The notes under the pieces: generated by a model
Seen by the model: only the letters and a program-made list of their open reading frames with translations
Told to the model about the DNA's origin: nothing
Databases searched by the model: none
Shown here: piece by piece, positions 1 through 8,512 of the stretch
Numbering within the stretch: the stretch's first letter is position 1
Layout: each line of letters starts with the position of its first letter
Translations under genes and position numbers: made by a program
Source: Enterococcus sp. DIV1094
Lineage (GTDB): Bacteria > Bacillota > Bacilli > Lactobacillales > Enterococcaceae
Direction: 5' to 3'
Length of the DNA: 64,000 nucleotides
Assembly (NCBI RefSeq): GCF_017316305.2
Contig: NZ_CP147250.1
Location: 2,479,001-2,543,000, forward strand

Positions 1-10
1 AACTGACAAG

Positions 11-63
11 AAAAAAAGAGCTACATCCTTAAATAGTCATGCTATTTAAAGGAGGTAGCTCTT
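11..63 (-). terminator. Rho-independent terminator of the YitT-family gene
   Basis: An outer stem (GAGCTAC at 18-24 with GTAGCTC at 55-61) encloses an inner stem (CCTTAAATAG with CTATTTAAAGG, one bulge). Read on the minus strand, a T run follows immediately. It lies 17 bases past the stop of the minus-strand gene. Confidence 0.85.
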
Positions 64-79
64 ATTGTATGAAAATGGC

Positions 80-745
80 TTAATCTAAGTAAGGTTCTTC
101 CATAGGTTCTAATGGATTCACTGTTGCTGTTGTAGATGTGATTTTTTTGAAAGGATTTGAGATTCTGAGATACTTCACTTTATTCAATGTATAAGATAAA
201 ATCGAACAGCTTAAAAGAGTATACGCAAAATGAGTGAAATCCAAATACATCAAAGAGACAATTAAAATACCAAAAGTGATAATAAATAGGCTTTTGCCAA
301 TATTTACATGGTAGTATTTTTCAATCGCTTGATAAATGATATCTGTTCCGCCTGTACTTCCTCCAAAACGAAAGACTAGCCCGCAACCGATCCCCGAAAG
401 AACCCCGGTCATTAGACTATTCACAAGCAAGTTTCCGACAGCAAAATGAACGTTCAGATTTTCCCATACATGTAAAAAGAAGACCAAAGAAAATGTTCCG
501 ACTATCGTTCGAATAAATGAATGTTTTCCAAAAATAAATAAGGAAACCAGCAATAAAGGTAAATTTATGATCAGCGAGGTGATAGAGGGCGCAAAGCCAA
601 ATAAATGATTTAGTAAAAGAGCAATACCTGTAACACCACCGTCAGCTAATTTTGAAGGGAGATTGATTCCAGTGACTGCCAATCCGTAAAGAGCTGCCCC
701 TAAAATAATTCCGCATAAGTCTAATAAAAATTTGATATGTTTCAT
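80..745 (-). CDS. YitT-family integral membrane protein, short form
   Basis: A 221-residue multi-pass membrane protein. About five or six hydrophobic segments fill residues 1-190, and the Gly-rich stretches LADGGVTGIALLLNHLFG and FRFGGSTGGTDIIYQ are typical of the YitT (DUF161) family. Most family members are about 280 residues and end in a cytosolic DUF2179 domain. Here that domain is absent and the protein ends in a short polar tail. The substrate is unknown for the family. The gene has its own terminator and a ribosome binding site (AGAGGTTAGAG) before the ATG, and appears monocistronic. The family call is firm; the function is not known. Confidence 0.85.
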   Translation of the reverse strand: MKHIKFLLDLCGIILGAALYGLAVTGINLPSKLADGGVTGIALLLNHLFGFAPSITSLIINLPLLLVSLFIFGKHSFIRTIVGTFSLVFFLHVWENLNVHFAVGNLLVNSLMTGVLSGIGCGLVFRFGGSTGGTDIIYQAIEKYYHVNIGKSLFIITFGILIVSLMYLDFTHFAYTLLSCSILSYTLNKVKYLRISNPFKKITSTTATVNPLEPMEEPYLD

Positions 746-1071
746 CTCTAACCTCTTTTCTTTTTGAAAATTTTCAGCAATCTTTATATTACACTGAACA
801 ACTCTATTTATTCAATAGGAAAATGGAAAAAAATATACATAAAGAAGTATATTTTATTTCCTTCAAGATTTTCTCGATGAAAACTGGAAAAATTCTTGGT
901 AAACATCCCATCGTCCTTTATTTTGAAAACCAGAAAAGTAGTGCATGAGTAAAAAAGAAGCATTTCTATATAAAAAACAGCGATTATCTTATGAAATTTA
1001 ACGATTATGATGTCAAAACAACCGATTTTTACTTTTTTGGTCACGGACACTCAAGATAAAGTATAATATTT
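746..1071. other. Intergenic region without a convincing gene
   Basis: It separates the YitT-type gene (minus) from the candidate ncRNA (plus). It is AT-rich. The only long frame, an 80-codon minus-strand frame, has no ribosome binding site and is low-complexity. The promoter of the YitT gene must lie here, but no convincing -35/-10 pair was identified. Confidence 0.5.
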
Positions 1072-1137
1072 ATTGAACAAGCCAGTAAACAAGTATCTCC
1101 CCCACGAGATTTTAAACGTTACTGGCTGTTTTTTTTT
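1072..1137 (+). ncRNA. Candidate ~65-nt small RNA with C-rich loop and intrinsic terminator
   Basis: A TATAAT box (1062-1067) with a poor -35 (TTGGTC, 19-base spacer) would start transcription near 1072. The transcript would end at a strong terminator: AGCCAGTAA (1080-1088) pairs with TTACTGGCT (1119-1127), followed by nine Ts. Between the arms, ATCTC and GAGAT (1095-1110) form a small hairpin with the loop CCCCAC, giving a run of five Cs. No open reading frame fits. Such loops in Gram-positive sRNAs often pair with Shine-Dalgarno sequences; that role here is inference. Alternatively it is simply a terminator with an upstream chance TATAAT. Confidence 0.45.
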
Positions 1138-1158
1138 GCTCAAAAAGAAAACTTCTAC

Positions 1159-1207
1159 TTTACAAAGGGAACGATTGTTCGTATAATAAAAGTGCGAACA
1201 ATCGTTC
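1159..1207 (+). promoter_or_regulatory. Promoter with two LexA/DinR (SOS) boxes
   Basis: TTTACA (1159-1164), a 17-base spacer and TATAAT (1182-1187) form a near-consensus promoter. Two copies of the Gram-positive SOS box GAACNNNNGTTC flank the -10: GAACGATTGTTC (1169-1180, inside the spacer) and GAACAATCGTTC (1196-1207, near the start point). Together the two sites form a 13-bp inverted repeat. The placement is ideal for LexA repression of the small gene at 1235. Confidence 0.85.
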
Positions 1208-1234
1208 GGTATAAAATCTTAGAGGTGATCGAAT

Positions 1235-1450
1235 ATGCAATCAATGAGACGTTTAGGTGCAATGTTGTTGATTTTATTTTTTGGTATTATTATAGGTAAT
1301 TATGGGTTACAAACAGCATTGTTGATTTTTCTGCCTTCATTTGTACTGTGGTTTGTAATGTGGGATGAAAAAAAGTATCGACAAACCGAACGAAAACGCA
1401 GATATGAAGAAAATTTTTATCAGCAGGGAACACCCTATCATTCCAAATAA
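1235..1450 (+). CDS. Small membrane protein, predicted SOS-induced
   Basis: A 71-residue protein with a basic N terminus, two hydrophobic stretches (about residues 7-22 and 26-43) and a charged, Arg/Lys/Tyr-rich C-terminal tail. AGAGGTGAT precedes the ATG at good spacing. No named family is recognised. The promoter carries two LexA boxes, so expression during DNA damage is expected. Small membrane proteins under LexA in other Firmicutes (YneA, SosA) block cell division, but those lie beside lexA and have different sequences, so a checkpoint role is only a hypothesis. The gene is monocistronic, with its own terminator. Confidence 0.75.
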   Translation: MQSMRRLGAMLLILFFGIIIGNYGLQTALLIFLPSFVLWFVMWDEKKYRQTERKRRYEENFYQQGTPYHSK

Positions 1451-1466
1451 CTCAATAGAAAACGCC

Positions 1467-1512
1467 ACTTGCAATCGGTTCTCACCAACGACTCGATTGC
1501 AAGTTTTTTTTT
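1467..1512 (+). terminator. Terminator of the SOS small-protein gene
   Basis: ACTTGCAATCG (1467-1477) pairs perfectly with CGATTGCAAGT (1494-1504) and is followed by a run of nine Ts. Confidence 0.9.
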
Positions 1513-1579
1513 AAAACAACTTAGTTGGGAATTTGCTTGGCTATGTTTATACTTAAAGGAGAACGGAAAGGAAGGTCAT

Positions 1580-3118
1580 ATGAATACGTTTATCGAAACG
1601 CTCAGTGAGAGAAAAGAAGAGTTACTTGCAGCTACATTCCAGCACTTATCTATATCATTGATTGCCTTACTGATCGCCGCAGTGATTGCGATCCCATTGG
1701 CTATTTGGGCAGTAAGCCACAAACGAATGGCAGAATTTTTATTACAAGTCACAAGTGTACTGCAAACCATTCCCTCACTTGCACTTTTAGGATTATTGAT
1801 CCCATTTGTGGGGATCGGGACATTACCAGCATTGATTGCTTTGATCTTATATGCATTATTACCCATCTTTCAAAGTACCTATATTGGCTTAGCAGAGATT
1901 GATCCGTCAATTGAAGAAGCTGCGGTTGCTTTTGGCATGTCGCGTTTTAGAAGATTGATCAAAGTAGAATTACCCATTGCACTTCCTGTAATCATCTCAG
2001 GAATTCGAACAGCTTTAGTGTTGATCATCGGGACGGCAACATTAGCTGCATTGATCGGTGCTGGTGGACTAGGAACGTTTATCTTACTAGGGATCGATCG
2101 GAATACACCGGTATTAACATTGATCGGGGCGATCAGCTCTGCGCTATTAGCGATCATTTTCAGTAGTTTGATCCGTTTACTACAACATCTGAGACCACGT
2201 TATACAATGCTTGTATTAGGGTTGATCTTGACTGTGGTCGCCGGGGCTTCCATTTATCAGACCAGCTTCTTTAAGCAAGAAAAAATCACGATTGCTGGTA
2301 AACTCGGTGCCGAACCAGATATCTTGATCCAAATGTATAAAGGACTGATTGAAGAAGAAACTGACGCGGAAGTCGAGTTAAAACCTAATTTCGGGAAAAC
2401 GAGTTTCTTATTCAGTGCTTTAGAAAATCAACAAATCGATATCTACCCGGAATTTACAGGAACAGTATTGGAGAGTTTAGTTCAAGTTCCAGATACATTA
2501 AGGGAGAAAAAATTAACAAAAGAGGAAACCTATCAAGAAGCCAATAAACTGTTGAGTGAACAGTTCTCAATGACACTATTAAAACCAATGGCATACCAAA
2601 ACACCTATGCACTTGCTGTGAAACGTGACTTTGCAGAAGAAAATCAGTTGCGTACGATCTCTGATCTAGCTAAAATTGAAAATCAAATCAGAGCAGGTTT
2701 CACTTTAGAGTTTATTGACCGTGCAGATGGCTATAAAGGAATACAAGAGCTTTACCAATTGGACTTCCTTAGCGTTCAAAGTATGGAGCCAAGTTTACGC
2801 TATCAAGCAATAAATAATGGTGACGTGAATGTCGTTGATGCCTATTCGACCGACAGTGAATTAAAGCAATATGATTTAATCGTTCTGGAAGATGATCGCG
2901 GCTTGTTCCCAACTTATCAAGGTGCACCATTGATGAATGAAGATTTTGCAAATGAACATCCGGAAGTTGTGACTGCTTTAGAAAAGCTTAGCGGAAAAAT
3001 CACGGAAGAACAGATGCAAACGATGAATTATCAAGTAAATGTCGAGAAAAAACAACCTGCTGAAGTCGCACGACAATTTCTAGTTGACCAAGGATTGGTG
3101 AAGGAGGGAAATAATTGA
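1580..3118 (+). CDS. ABC transporter permease fused to substrate-binding domain (OpuC/EgtU type)
   Basis: A 512-residue fusion. Residues 1-220 are an OpuCB-like permease with about six membrane segments and the EAA-type loop [22 protein letters not shown]. Residues about 245-510 are an OpuCC-like substrate-binding domain facing outside, with the family stretch [19 protein letters not shown] and [12 protein letters not shown]. Such fusions import glycine betaine, choline or carnitine; the closely related EgtU imports ergothioneine, and the ligand cannot be decided by eye. The frame is open further upstream, into the preceding terminator, but AAAGGAAGG sits properly before the ATG at 1580. The stop overlaps the TTG start of the ATPase gene, so the two are translationally coupled. 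Confidence 0.88.
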   Translation: MNTFIETLSERKEELLAATFQHLSISLIALLIAAVIAIPLAIWAVSHKRMAEFLLQVTSVLQTIPSLALLGLLIPFVGIGTLPALIALILYALLPIFQSTYIGLAEIDPSIEEAAVAFGMSRFRRLIKVELPIALPVIISGIRTALVLIIGTATLAALIGAGGLGTFILLGIDRNTPVLTLIGAISSALLAIIFSSLIRLLQHLRPRYTMLVLGLILTVVAGASIYQTSFFKQEKITIAGKLGAEPDILIQMYKGLIEEETDAEVELKPNFGKTSFLFSALENQQIDIYPEFTGTVLESLVQVPDTLREKKLTKEETYQEANKLLSEQFSMTLLKPMAYQNTYALAVKRDFAEENQLRTISDLAKIENQIRAGFTLEFIDRADGYKGIQELYQLDFLSVQSMEPSLRYQAINNGDVNVVDAYSTDSELKQYDLIVLEDDRGLFPTYQGAPLMNEDFANEHPEVVTALEKLSGKITEEQMQTMNYQVNVEKKQPAEVARQFLVDQGLVKEGNN

Positions 3119-4062
3119 CCGAGCTGATTGAATTTAAAAACGTACAAAAAAACTTTGGTGACAAGTACGCCATTAGGCAATTAGATCTTTCCATTGAAGA
3201 AGGGGAGATCTTTGTGTTGGTCGGTCCTTCTGGAAGCGGGAAGACGACTTCGCTAAAAATGATCAATGGACTTTCTTTACCAAGTAACGGAGAGGTGTTT
3301 TTCAAAGGTAAATCTTTGAAAAACTATAATTTGCAAAAAATGCGTTGGCAAATGGGGTATGTCTTGCAACAAATCGCATTGTTCCCAACCATGACTGTGA
3401 AACAAAACATTGAAGTGATCCCTGAGATGTTAGGTTGGGAAAAACAGAAACGTTCTGAAACGTCGGATCAGTTACTGGCGAAAGTTGGCTTAGATCCAGA
3501 CATCTATCGTGATCGAATGCCCCAAGAATTATCAGGAGGAGAACAACAACGTGTCGGGATCGTCCGAGCATTGGCTGCTAATCCTGAGGTGATTTTGATG
3601 GATGAACCGTTCAGTGCGCTTGATCCACTTTCCCGAGCTTCCTTGCAAGAGCTAGTTCTTTCACTTCATAAAGAGTTAGGGACAACCATTGTTTTTGTCA
3701 CACATAATATGGAAGAAGCCATAAAATTAGGCAATCGAATCGCCGTAATGAAAGAAGGCGAATTGATCCAATGTGATACCCCAGAACGATTATTACTACA
3801 CCCTGAGAATGATTTTGTTCGTAGCTTCTTCGAGGAATCGATCCAAGACAAAGCTCAGACAGTTGAACAAGTCATTTTGGCTGGTTTTTTTGAAAAGGAA
3901 ATCACTGAACAACAAAGAGCGGTAGAACTTGATACACCTTTACAGCAATTGTTTGCTCAATTGGAAGAAGTAGAAAAAGTCAGCGTATATAAACAAGAGA
4001 CACCGATTGGAGAAATCTCTAGAAAAAATGTATTTGCGTTTTTAAGTGGGAAGAAAGGTTGA
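3115..4062 (+). CDS. ATPase subunit of OpuC/EgtV-type ABC importer
   Basis: A 315-residue ATP-binding subunit that powers the preceding permease/binding-protein fusion. Walker A GPSGSGKT (37-44), the Q-loop near VLQQIALFP, signature LSGGEQQR (139-146), Walker B VILMDE (159-164) and the switch His in VTHNMEEA are all intact. Relatives such as OpuCA are nearer 380-400 residues with two CBS domains that sense ionic strength. Here only about 80 residues follow the ATPase core, enough for a shortened CBS-like tail, which fits the EgtV-type arrangement. The start is TTG, overlapping the upstream TGA (TTGA), with AAGGAGGG upstream. Confidence 0.9.
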   Translation: MTELIEFKNVQKNFGDKYAIRQLDLSIEEGEIFVLVGPSGSGKTTSLKMINGLSLPSNGEVFFKGKSLKNYNLQKMRWQMGYVLQQIALFPTMTVKQNIEVIPEMLGWEKQKRSETSDQLLAKVGLDPDIYRDRMPQELSGGEQQRVGIVRALAANPEVILMDEPFSALDPLSRASLQELVLSLHKELGTTIVFVTHNMEEAIKLGNRIAVMKEGELIQCDTPERLLLHPENDFVRSFFEESIQDKAQTVEQVILAGFFEKEITEQQRAVELDTPLQQLFAQLEEVEKVSVYKQETPIGEISRKNVFAFLSGKKG

Positions 4063-4180
4063 TTCACTTGAATACTTCTGTGATAAAGTGGATTTTCTAT
4101 GTATATAACTTTAACCAGATAACGGAGGAATCATCTAAAGTTATTTAAAACATCTTTAAGATAACGAAATAAATAAATGG

Positions 4181-4223
4181 TCGAGTAAAAGTTGAAATGA
4201 ACGCAGCTTTTACTCGATCTTTT
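4181..4223 (+). terminator. Terminator after the ABC transporter genes
   Basis: TCGAGTAAAAG (4181-4191) pairs with CTTTTACTCGA (4207-4217), followed by TCTTTT. Confidence 0.85.
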
Positions 4224-4475
4224 AGTGTGATGGATGTATTTTAATTAATAATTAAAAATATCTCATGTTATCTTCATTTTTCTGTAGACATAAGAAGATT
4301 TATATTCTAAAATTATGATTAAGTAATAGTACATACTTTTTAAAATAATGTAGTATAAGTAGTAACAAGGGGATAGTTTTGAATTTTAATATCATAAAAA
4401 AATGAAAAAAGACACAGGTGGGGTGTTATTTTTTTGATTATAACTGTGCTTTTTTATTAGATTTGGGGGAGTAAA
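4224..4475 (+). promoter_or_regulatory. Leader of first Mga-like gene with terminator-like hairpin
   Basis: This AT-rich leader ends with AAAAAAGACACAG (4405-4416) pairing with CTGTGCTTTTTT (4444-4455) across one bulged base, leaving a run of six Us only 20 bases before the start codon. It looks like an intrinsic terminator inside the 5' leader, so attenuation of the regulator gene is possible. No clear promoter box was assigned. Confidence 0.5.
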
Positions 4476-5960
4476 ATGAAAGGAATATTAAATAAACAAA
4501 GTACAAGGCAATTAGCATTACTAGAATTGCTGTGGGAAAATGAATGGTTAACTGTATCAGAAATCGTCCAGGTCATCGGGGGAGTGGAGAAGACGATACG
4601 AACAGATATCAAACATTTGAATGAAATAATCAAGCCACTTAAAATTGAGACTTCTTTTAAACATGGTGTTTTCTTAGATAAAACACTGGGTGTATCAAAG
4701 ACACATCTTTATTCTTTGTTCTTACAAAACTGCATCGAATGTCAGATCATCGAAGAAATTTTTATCCATCCGAATCTGACTAAAGGCGAGTTATGCGATC
4801 GGCTATTTATTTCAGAAACGCAGTTAAATCGATTACTGACAAAGCTAAATTCAGTATTAGATAAATTTTCAATACAAATCAGTCATGAATTGAAAATCGA
4901 AGGTTCAGAGATAAATATTCGCAAATTGTTTGCTAGCCTGATGTATGAAAAATATCTTTCAGCGGAAAATTTGCTTTTAAAAGAAGAATTCAAGTTGATC
5001 GATCGGTTGATCCAACGTTTCTATGAAGAAAACGCAACGATCATTGAAATGAATGATCAACATCATTTTCTGTTGAATAAAATCCATTTAAAAGTACTAG
5101 CTGCATTATACCGTTGTCGGCAGGGAGAATTTATAGAGAAGAAAGCAACCGTGTTTAACTATCAAACTATTTTGGATGACGATGGATTGAAACAAAAATG
5201 TCAAGAATGCTTTGAGATAGAATTGAACGAAGACATATTATATAACTTATTTGCAAATTATTGCGAACCTTTCAAAGTGACAAAAACCTGTCATCAGTTA
5301 GGTATCGAACAATCATCATTACATAATCAAATGGAACAACTGATCAAAGATTTATCACAACGATTCAACATTGAGTGTGGCCATATCGATACTTTGATCA
5401 GTGATATTTTATGGAGTAGTTTTCGAATCATTGGGCCAACTTTTATTTTGAACAATGTGATTGAAGAATTCGTCTTGGAATTGATGAGTGAAAATCAAAC
5501 GATCATGTTTGAATTAAAAGAAAGTTTTGCAGCAATCTATGAAGATCTTGATCTCAAACCTTTTGACAAGAAAAATATGGTGTATCAATCGATATACAGT
5601 TTGGTGACTCAGTGGTCGGATTTTCGTATCGAGATGAAAAAAACGCATAGAATCAAAGCAGCATTGATCTTGGATGTTCCAATCGGTCATTTGCGCATGT
5701 TGAAAGAAGAAATTGAAATGCACTTCAGAAGTGCTTATTCGGTTGACATCTTATCGCCGTTCGATCAATTCAGTCAGGCTAAGTTAGAGAAATACGACTG
5801 TGTACTAACGGATATTTTTACGATTCGCGGCGCAATCGAGCAATCAAGGGTCATTGGCATCCCACATTATTTCGATAATGAATTTATCAACAAATTACAT
5901 ACTTTTATTATAAAGAGAAAAGAAAGTATCCAGTTATTTAGGAAAGAGCTAGTGATTTAA
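4476..5960 (+). CDS. Mga/AtxA-family transcriptional regulator (first copy)
   Basis: A 494-residue regulator. The N terminus (about 10-65) is an Mga-type helix-turn-helix (LLENEWLTVSEI region followed by EKTIRTDIKHLN), with a second winged helix near residues 95-150 (LCDRLFISETQLNRLLTKLN). A PRD-like helical core follows, and the last ~90 residues resemble a PTS EIIB fold (ALILDVPIGHLRMLKEEI, YDCVLTDIF). Mga-family proteins activate surface and virulence genes, sometimes under PTS phosphorylation control. A paralogue lies directly downstream and a surface-protein locus follows, so local control is likely. The start is supported by GGGGGAG before the ATG. Family firm, targets inferred. Confidence 0.85.
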   Translation: MKGILNKQSTRQLALLELLWENEWLTVSEIVQVIGGVEKTIRTDIKHLNEIIKPLKIETSFKHGVFLDKTLGVSKTHLYSLFLQNCIECQIIEEIFIHPNLTKGELCDRLFISETQLNRLLTKLNSVLDKFSIQISHELKIEGSEINIRKLFASLMYEKYLSAENLLLKEEFKLIDRLIQRFYEENATIIEMNDQHHFLLNKIHLKVLAALYRCRQGEFIEKKATVFNYQTILDDDGLKQKCQECFEIELNEDILYNLFANYCEPFKVTKTCHQLGIEQSSLHNQMEQLIKDLSQRFNIECGHIDTLISDILWSSFRIIGPTFILNNVIEEFVLELMSENQTIMFELKESFAAIYEDLDLKPFDKKNMVYQSIYSLVTQWSDFRIEMKKTHRIKAALILDVPIGHLRMLKEEIEMHFRSAYSVDILSPFDQFSQAKLEKYDCVLTDIFTIRGAIEQSRVIGIPHYFDNEFINKLHTFIIKRKESIQLFRKELVI

Positions 5961-5986
5961 AATATACTTTAAAATCCAATTTATTA

Positions 5987-6020
5987 GATATGCCATAAAC
6001 TGGCATATCTTTTCTTGTTT
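5987..6020 (+). terminator. Terminator of first Mga-like gene
   Basis: A perfect 9-bp stem, GATATGCCA (5987-5995) with TGGCATATC (6001-6009), is followed by TTTTCTTGTTTTTT. The remaining ~250 bases before the next gene are AT-rich. They include a TTGACA at about 6131 without a good -10. Confidence 0.9.
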
Positions 6021-6272
6021 TTTAGCAATCGTAATAGGGTAGAAAGGAGATATACACGAATTCTGATGGTCGATATAGAGAAGTGGTCTGTCTTTTTATT
6101 AACTATACCATTTTTTAAATGATAGAATTATTGACATTGATAAAACAAATTTTCATGACTTTTAGCGTTATTTTACCAAGCAGTCGGTAGATTGAGATTA
6201 TTTTTAGAGAAATCACTATGTTAAAAATGATGTAGACGTTCAATATTTTTTGTTTGGAGAGGTGGAAAAGAA

Positions 6273-7745
6273 ATGAGAGAAATCTTAGATGGACGTTTAA
6301 AACGTCAGTTGAAGATTTTGGAAATATTATGGGAAACTCAGTGGGTGACAACAGCCGAATTAGCTGAAATGATCGAAAGCTCAGAGAAGACGACAAGAAA
6401 TGATCTTTCACAAATCAACGAGATGATCGAACCACTGACGATTGAAACCTCCTTTAGATCAGGAGTATTGTTAAAGAAAAATTTAACTACACCAAAAGCA
6501 TTCATATATTCAAAAATATTAAGTAAAAGTTTGGAATATACCTTACTTGAAACGTTGTTTTTTAAGAAAGTAGCTTCAAAAGATGACCTAAGTGATAGTC
6601 TATATATATCTGAAACACAGGTATCGCGTATTATCAATCGAATCAATCAAGTGATCAGTAAGTATGATTTTAAAATCAATAATCATCTTGAAATTGTTGG
6701 AAATGAAGGGAATATCAGAGATTTTTTTTCTGCGTTTTTTTCAGAAAAATATAATTTGCCTGAGAATATGATGGAAATGAAAGATATCTCATTGATCAAT
6801 GATATTATCGAAGTGTTTGTGAAAGAGAATACGATTTGGGCATTAGTCAATAATGACAATCATTTGTTTTTAGGAAATATGAAATTCCACTTATTCATCT
6901 GTTTTATCCGACTAAAGCAAGGATATAATTTACTCTCATGGAACGTGCCTTTTATTTTCCAGCATTTCGCCAATGAAACAGAATTATTAGGCCGAATCAA
7001 TGAAAATTTCGCTGTTCATTTGAAAGAGGAGAATCTCCAACAGCTATTCTACGAGTTTTATCAACCGATCCATCCGACTTTGCGTTTACAATATCTAAAT
7101 ATTGAAGTTGATGCAGTGGATCAAAAAAATAAAATTAATAAAGTGATCGGCTATTTAGAAAAACAGTTCGGGGTCGTTTGTGAGAATCGAGATCAATTGA
7201 CTCATGATATTTATTGGACAACGATGAACACAGTAAAGCCAACCTATATTTTACATAATAAGAAAAAAGAATTTTACCTAAATGTAAAAAGAGATAGTTC
7301 AACACTTGTCAAAGATTTAGAAGACCGTTTTTTTGAGATCTATCAAACATTAGGACCATCATTTCACATTTACATAGATGAAATGATCCATCAATCTGTC
7401 TTTAAATTATTGACATCATGGTCAGATCTATGGATTCAAGTACGTAAACAAAAGGTGAAACTTCATGTCGCACTGCTGTTAGATAGTTCTTATGATCATA
7501 TGCGTATGCTCAAAGAAGAAATCCAGTTTTACTTTAGACATAATATTGATATTGAGATTTTAAATCCTGCGACGAAAATACAAAATGGCTATTTACAAAA
7601 ATTTGATTGTGTCCTGACAGACATCTATTCAAATGATTTTTTTGAAGTGCCTACTCTTGGAATATCTAACTACTTAGATGAAGCAATCATCAACAAATTG
7701 GTGGATTATTATCATATCAAAGTGGATGAACTTGCAGAGATATAA
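6273..7745 (+). CDS. Mga/AtxA-family transcriptional regulator (second copy)
   Basis: A 490-residue paralogue of the preceding regulator with the same order: N-terminal Mga helix-turn-helix (WVTTAELAEMIESSEKTTRNDL), second winged helix (LSDSLYISETQVSRIINRIN), PRD-like core and EIIB-like C-terminal domain (MRMLKEEIQFYFR, FDCVLTDIYS). The two proteins align over their whole length but are clearly diverged, which points to an old duplication rather than a recent one. GGAGAGG precedes the ATG. It has its own leader and is separated from the first copy by a terminator, so the two can be controlled independently. It is the nearest regulator to the surface genes downstream. Confidence 0.85.
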   Translation: MREILDGRLKRQLKILEILWETQWVTTAELAEMIESSEKTTRNDLSQINEMIEPLTIETSFRSGVLLKKNLTTPKAFIYSKILSKSLEYTLLETLFFKKVASKDDLSDSLYISETQVSRIINRINQVISKYDFKINNHLEIVGNEGNIRDFFSAFFSEKYNLPENMMEMKDISLINDIIEVFVKENTIWALVNNDNHLFLGNMKFHLFICFIRLKQGYNLLSWNVPFIFQHFANETELLGRINENFAVHLKEENLQQLFYEFYQPIHPTLRLQYLNIEVDAVDQKNKINKVIGYLEKQFGVVCENRDQLTHDIYWTTMNTVKPTYILHNKKKEFYLNVKRDSSTLVKDLEDRFFEIYQTLGPSFHIYIDEMIHQSVFKLLTSWSDLWIQVRKQKVKLHVALLLDSSYDHMRMLKEEIQFYFRHNIDIEILNPATKIQNGYLQKFDCVLTDIYSNDFFEVPTLGISNYLDEAIINKLVDYYHIKVDELAEI

Positions 7746-8096
7746 GACGGTTTGAAAAAACGGCTACATCCTTAATAAGGGACATTCTATTAAAATTTGC
7801 ATTTCATGACACAACTATTTCTCAAATAGGGAAATATTGAGAAAAGTTCGGACTGGTTGGTTAAAATAATATGTTATTAAATTTAGCGAAGGTTCTTAGA
7901 AATACAAGAATGCTATTTTAACGCTGTTATATGTGGTTAAATAGTTGATAATAGCAATTGTATTTTATATTTATCTGCAGTAAAAATAACTGCATATTCT
8001 TATTTTATTTACCAAACTAACGGTTAAACTTGGTTTTAAAAGTGCTAGTTTTTTAAGGATAATTGTTTTGTGGGAAACGTGTCGTTTACATAGGAG
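7746..8096. promoter_or_regulatory. Control region upstream of the surface locus
   Basis: A 351-base AT-rich gap. It holds an imperfect inverted repeat, AACTATTTCTCAA (7813-7825) with TTGAGAAAAGTT (7837-7848), a plausible regulator site. The 13-mer GAAATATTGAGAA inside it recurs at 9121-9133 before the third surface gene. GCTACATCCTTAA (7763-7775) also occurs in the terminator at 20-32. No promoter was convincingly assigned. Confidence 0.4.
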
Positions 8097-8474
8097 GTGA
8101 AGGGTAAGATAAAAAAAATGATGTACTACATGGTAGGTGCGTTGCTGTTATGTGTTATGAGTCCAACGATCTATCATGCTCAACAATCAGAAATACAAAC
8201 GGTTCATGTCGAAGCAACGATCGGCGATTTAGGAAATAGTTCCGAAAATCAAGACGACACAGGGCAGGATACCCAAAATGGAGAACAAAAAAAGGAACAA
8301 CAAGCTACAGTTCCAGTGTCAAGTAAAAGTAAAGGTTCTTCCTCTAAATTCCCACAAACTGGTGAACATTTGACCAATGGAATTGCCTTGATCGGTTTAT
8401 TGCTTACTCTTTTTTCGATAGGATCGTTTTATACGTTCAATCAAAAGGAAGATCGACTACAAAAAATTAATTGA
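8097..8474 (+). CDS. Small sortase-anchored surface protein (CscD-like)
   Basis: About 125 residues: a signal peptide (hydrophobic MMYYMVGALLLCVMSPTIYHA), a short Gln/Asn/Ser-rich linker, then the sorting signal FPQTGE, a hydrophobic segment and a charged tail. FPQTG is a variant of LPxTG. Small proteins of this kind accompany WxL proteins in Csc-type surface clusters, which fits the next gene. The start is unclear. The GTG at 8097 lies inside the AGGAGGTGA ribosome binding site. ATG codons at 8118/8121 are too far away and would remove the basic N region. An ATA codon at 8109 sits at a more workable distance. The true start may be non-canonical. Confidence 0.75.
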   Translation: MKGKIKKMMYYMVGALLLCVMSPTIYHAQQSEIQTVHVEATIGDLGNSSENQDDTGQDTQNGEQKKEQQATVPVSSKSKGSSSKFPQTGEHLTNGIALIGLLLTLFSIGSFYTFNQKEDRLQKIN

Positions 8475-8512
8475 AATAATGTTTATTATTTCTGCAAGGA
8501 GAGAAACATAAT

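Noticed and set aside
808..1050. 80-codon minus-strand open frame
   Set aside because: No ribosome binding site, low-complexity Phe/Ile/Lys content, and no recognisable family; it is likely chance in AT-rich DNA.
1469..1579. Extended N terminus for the ABC permease fusion
   Set aside because: It would begin inside the upstream terminator stem and add residues unlike the family; ATG 1580 has a good ribosome binding site.
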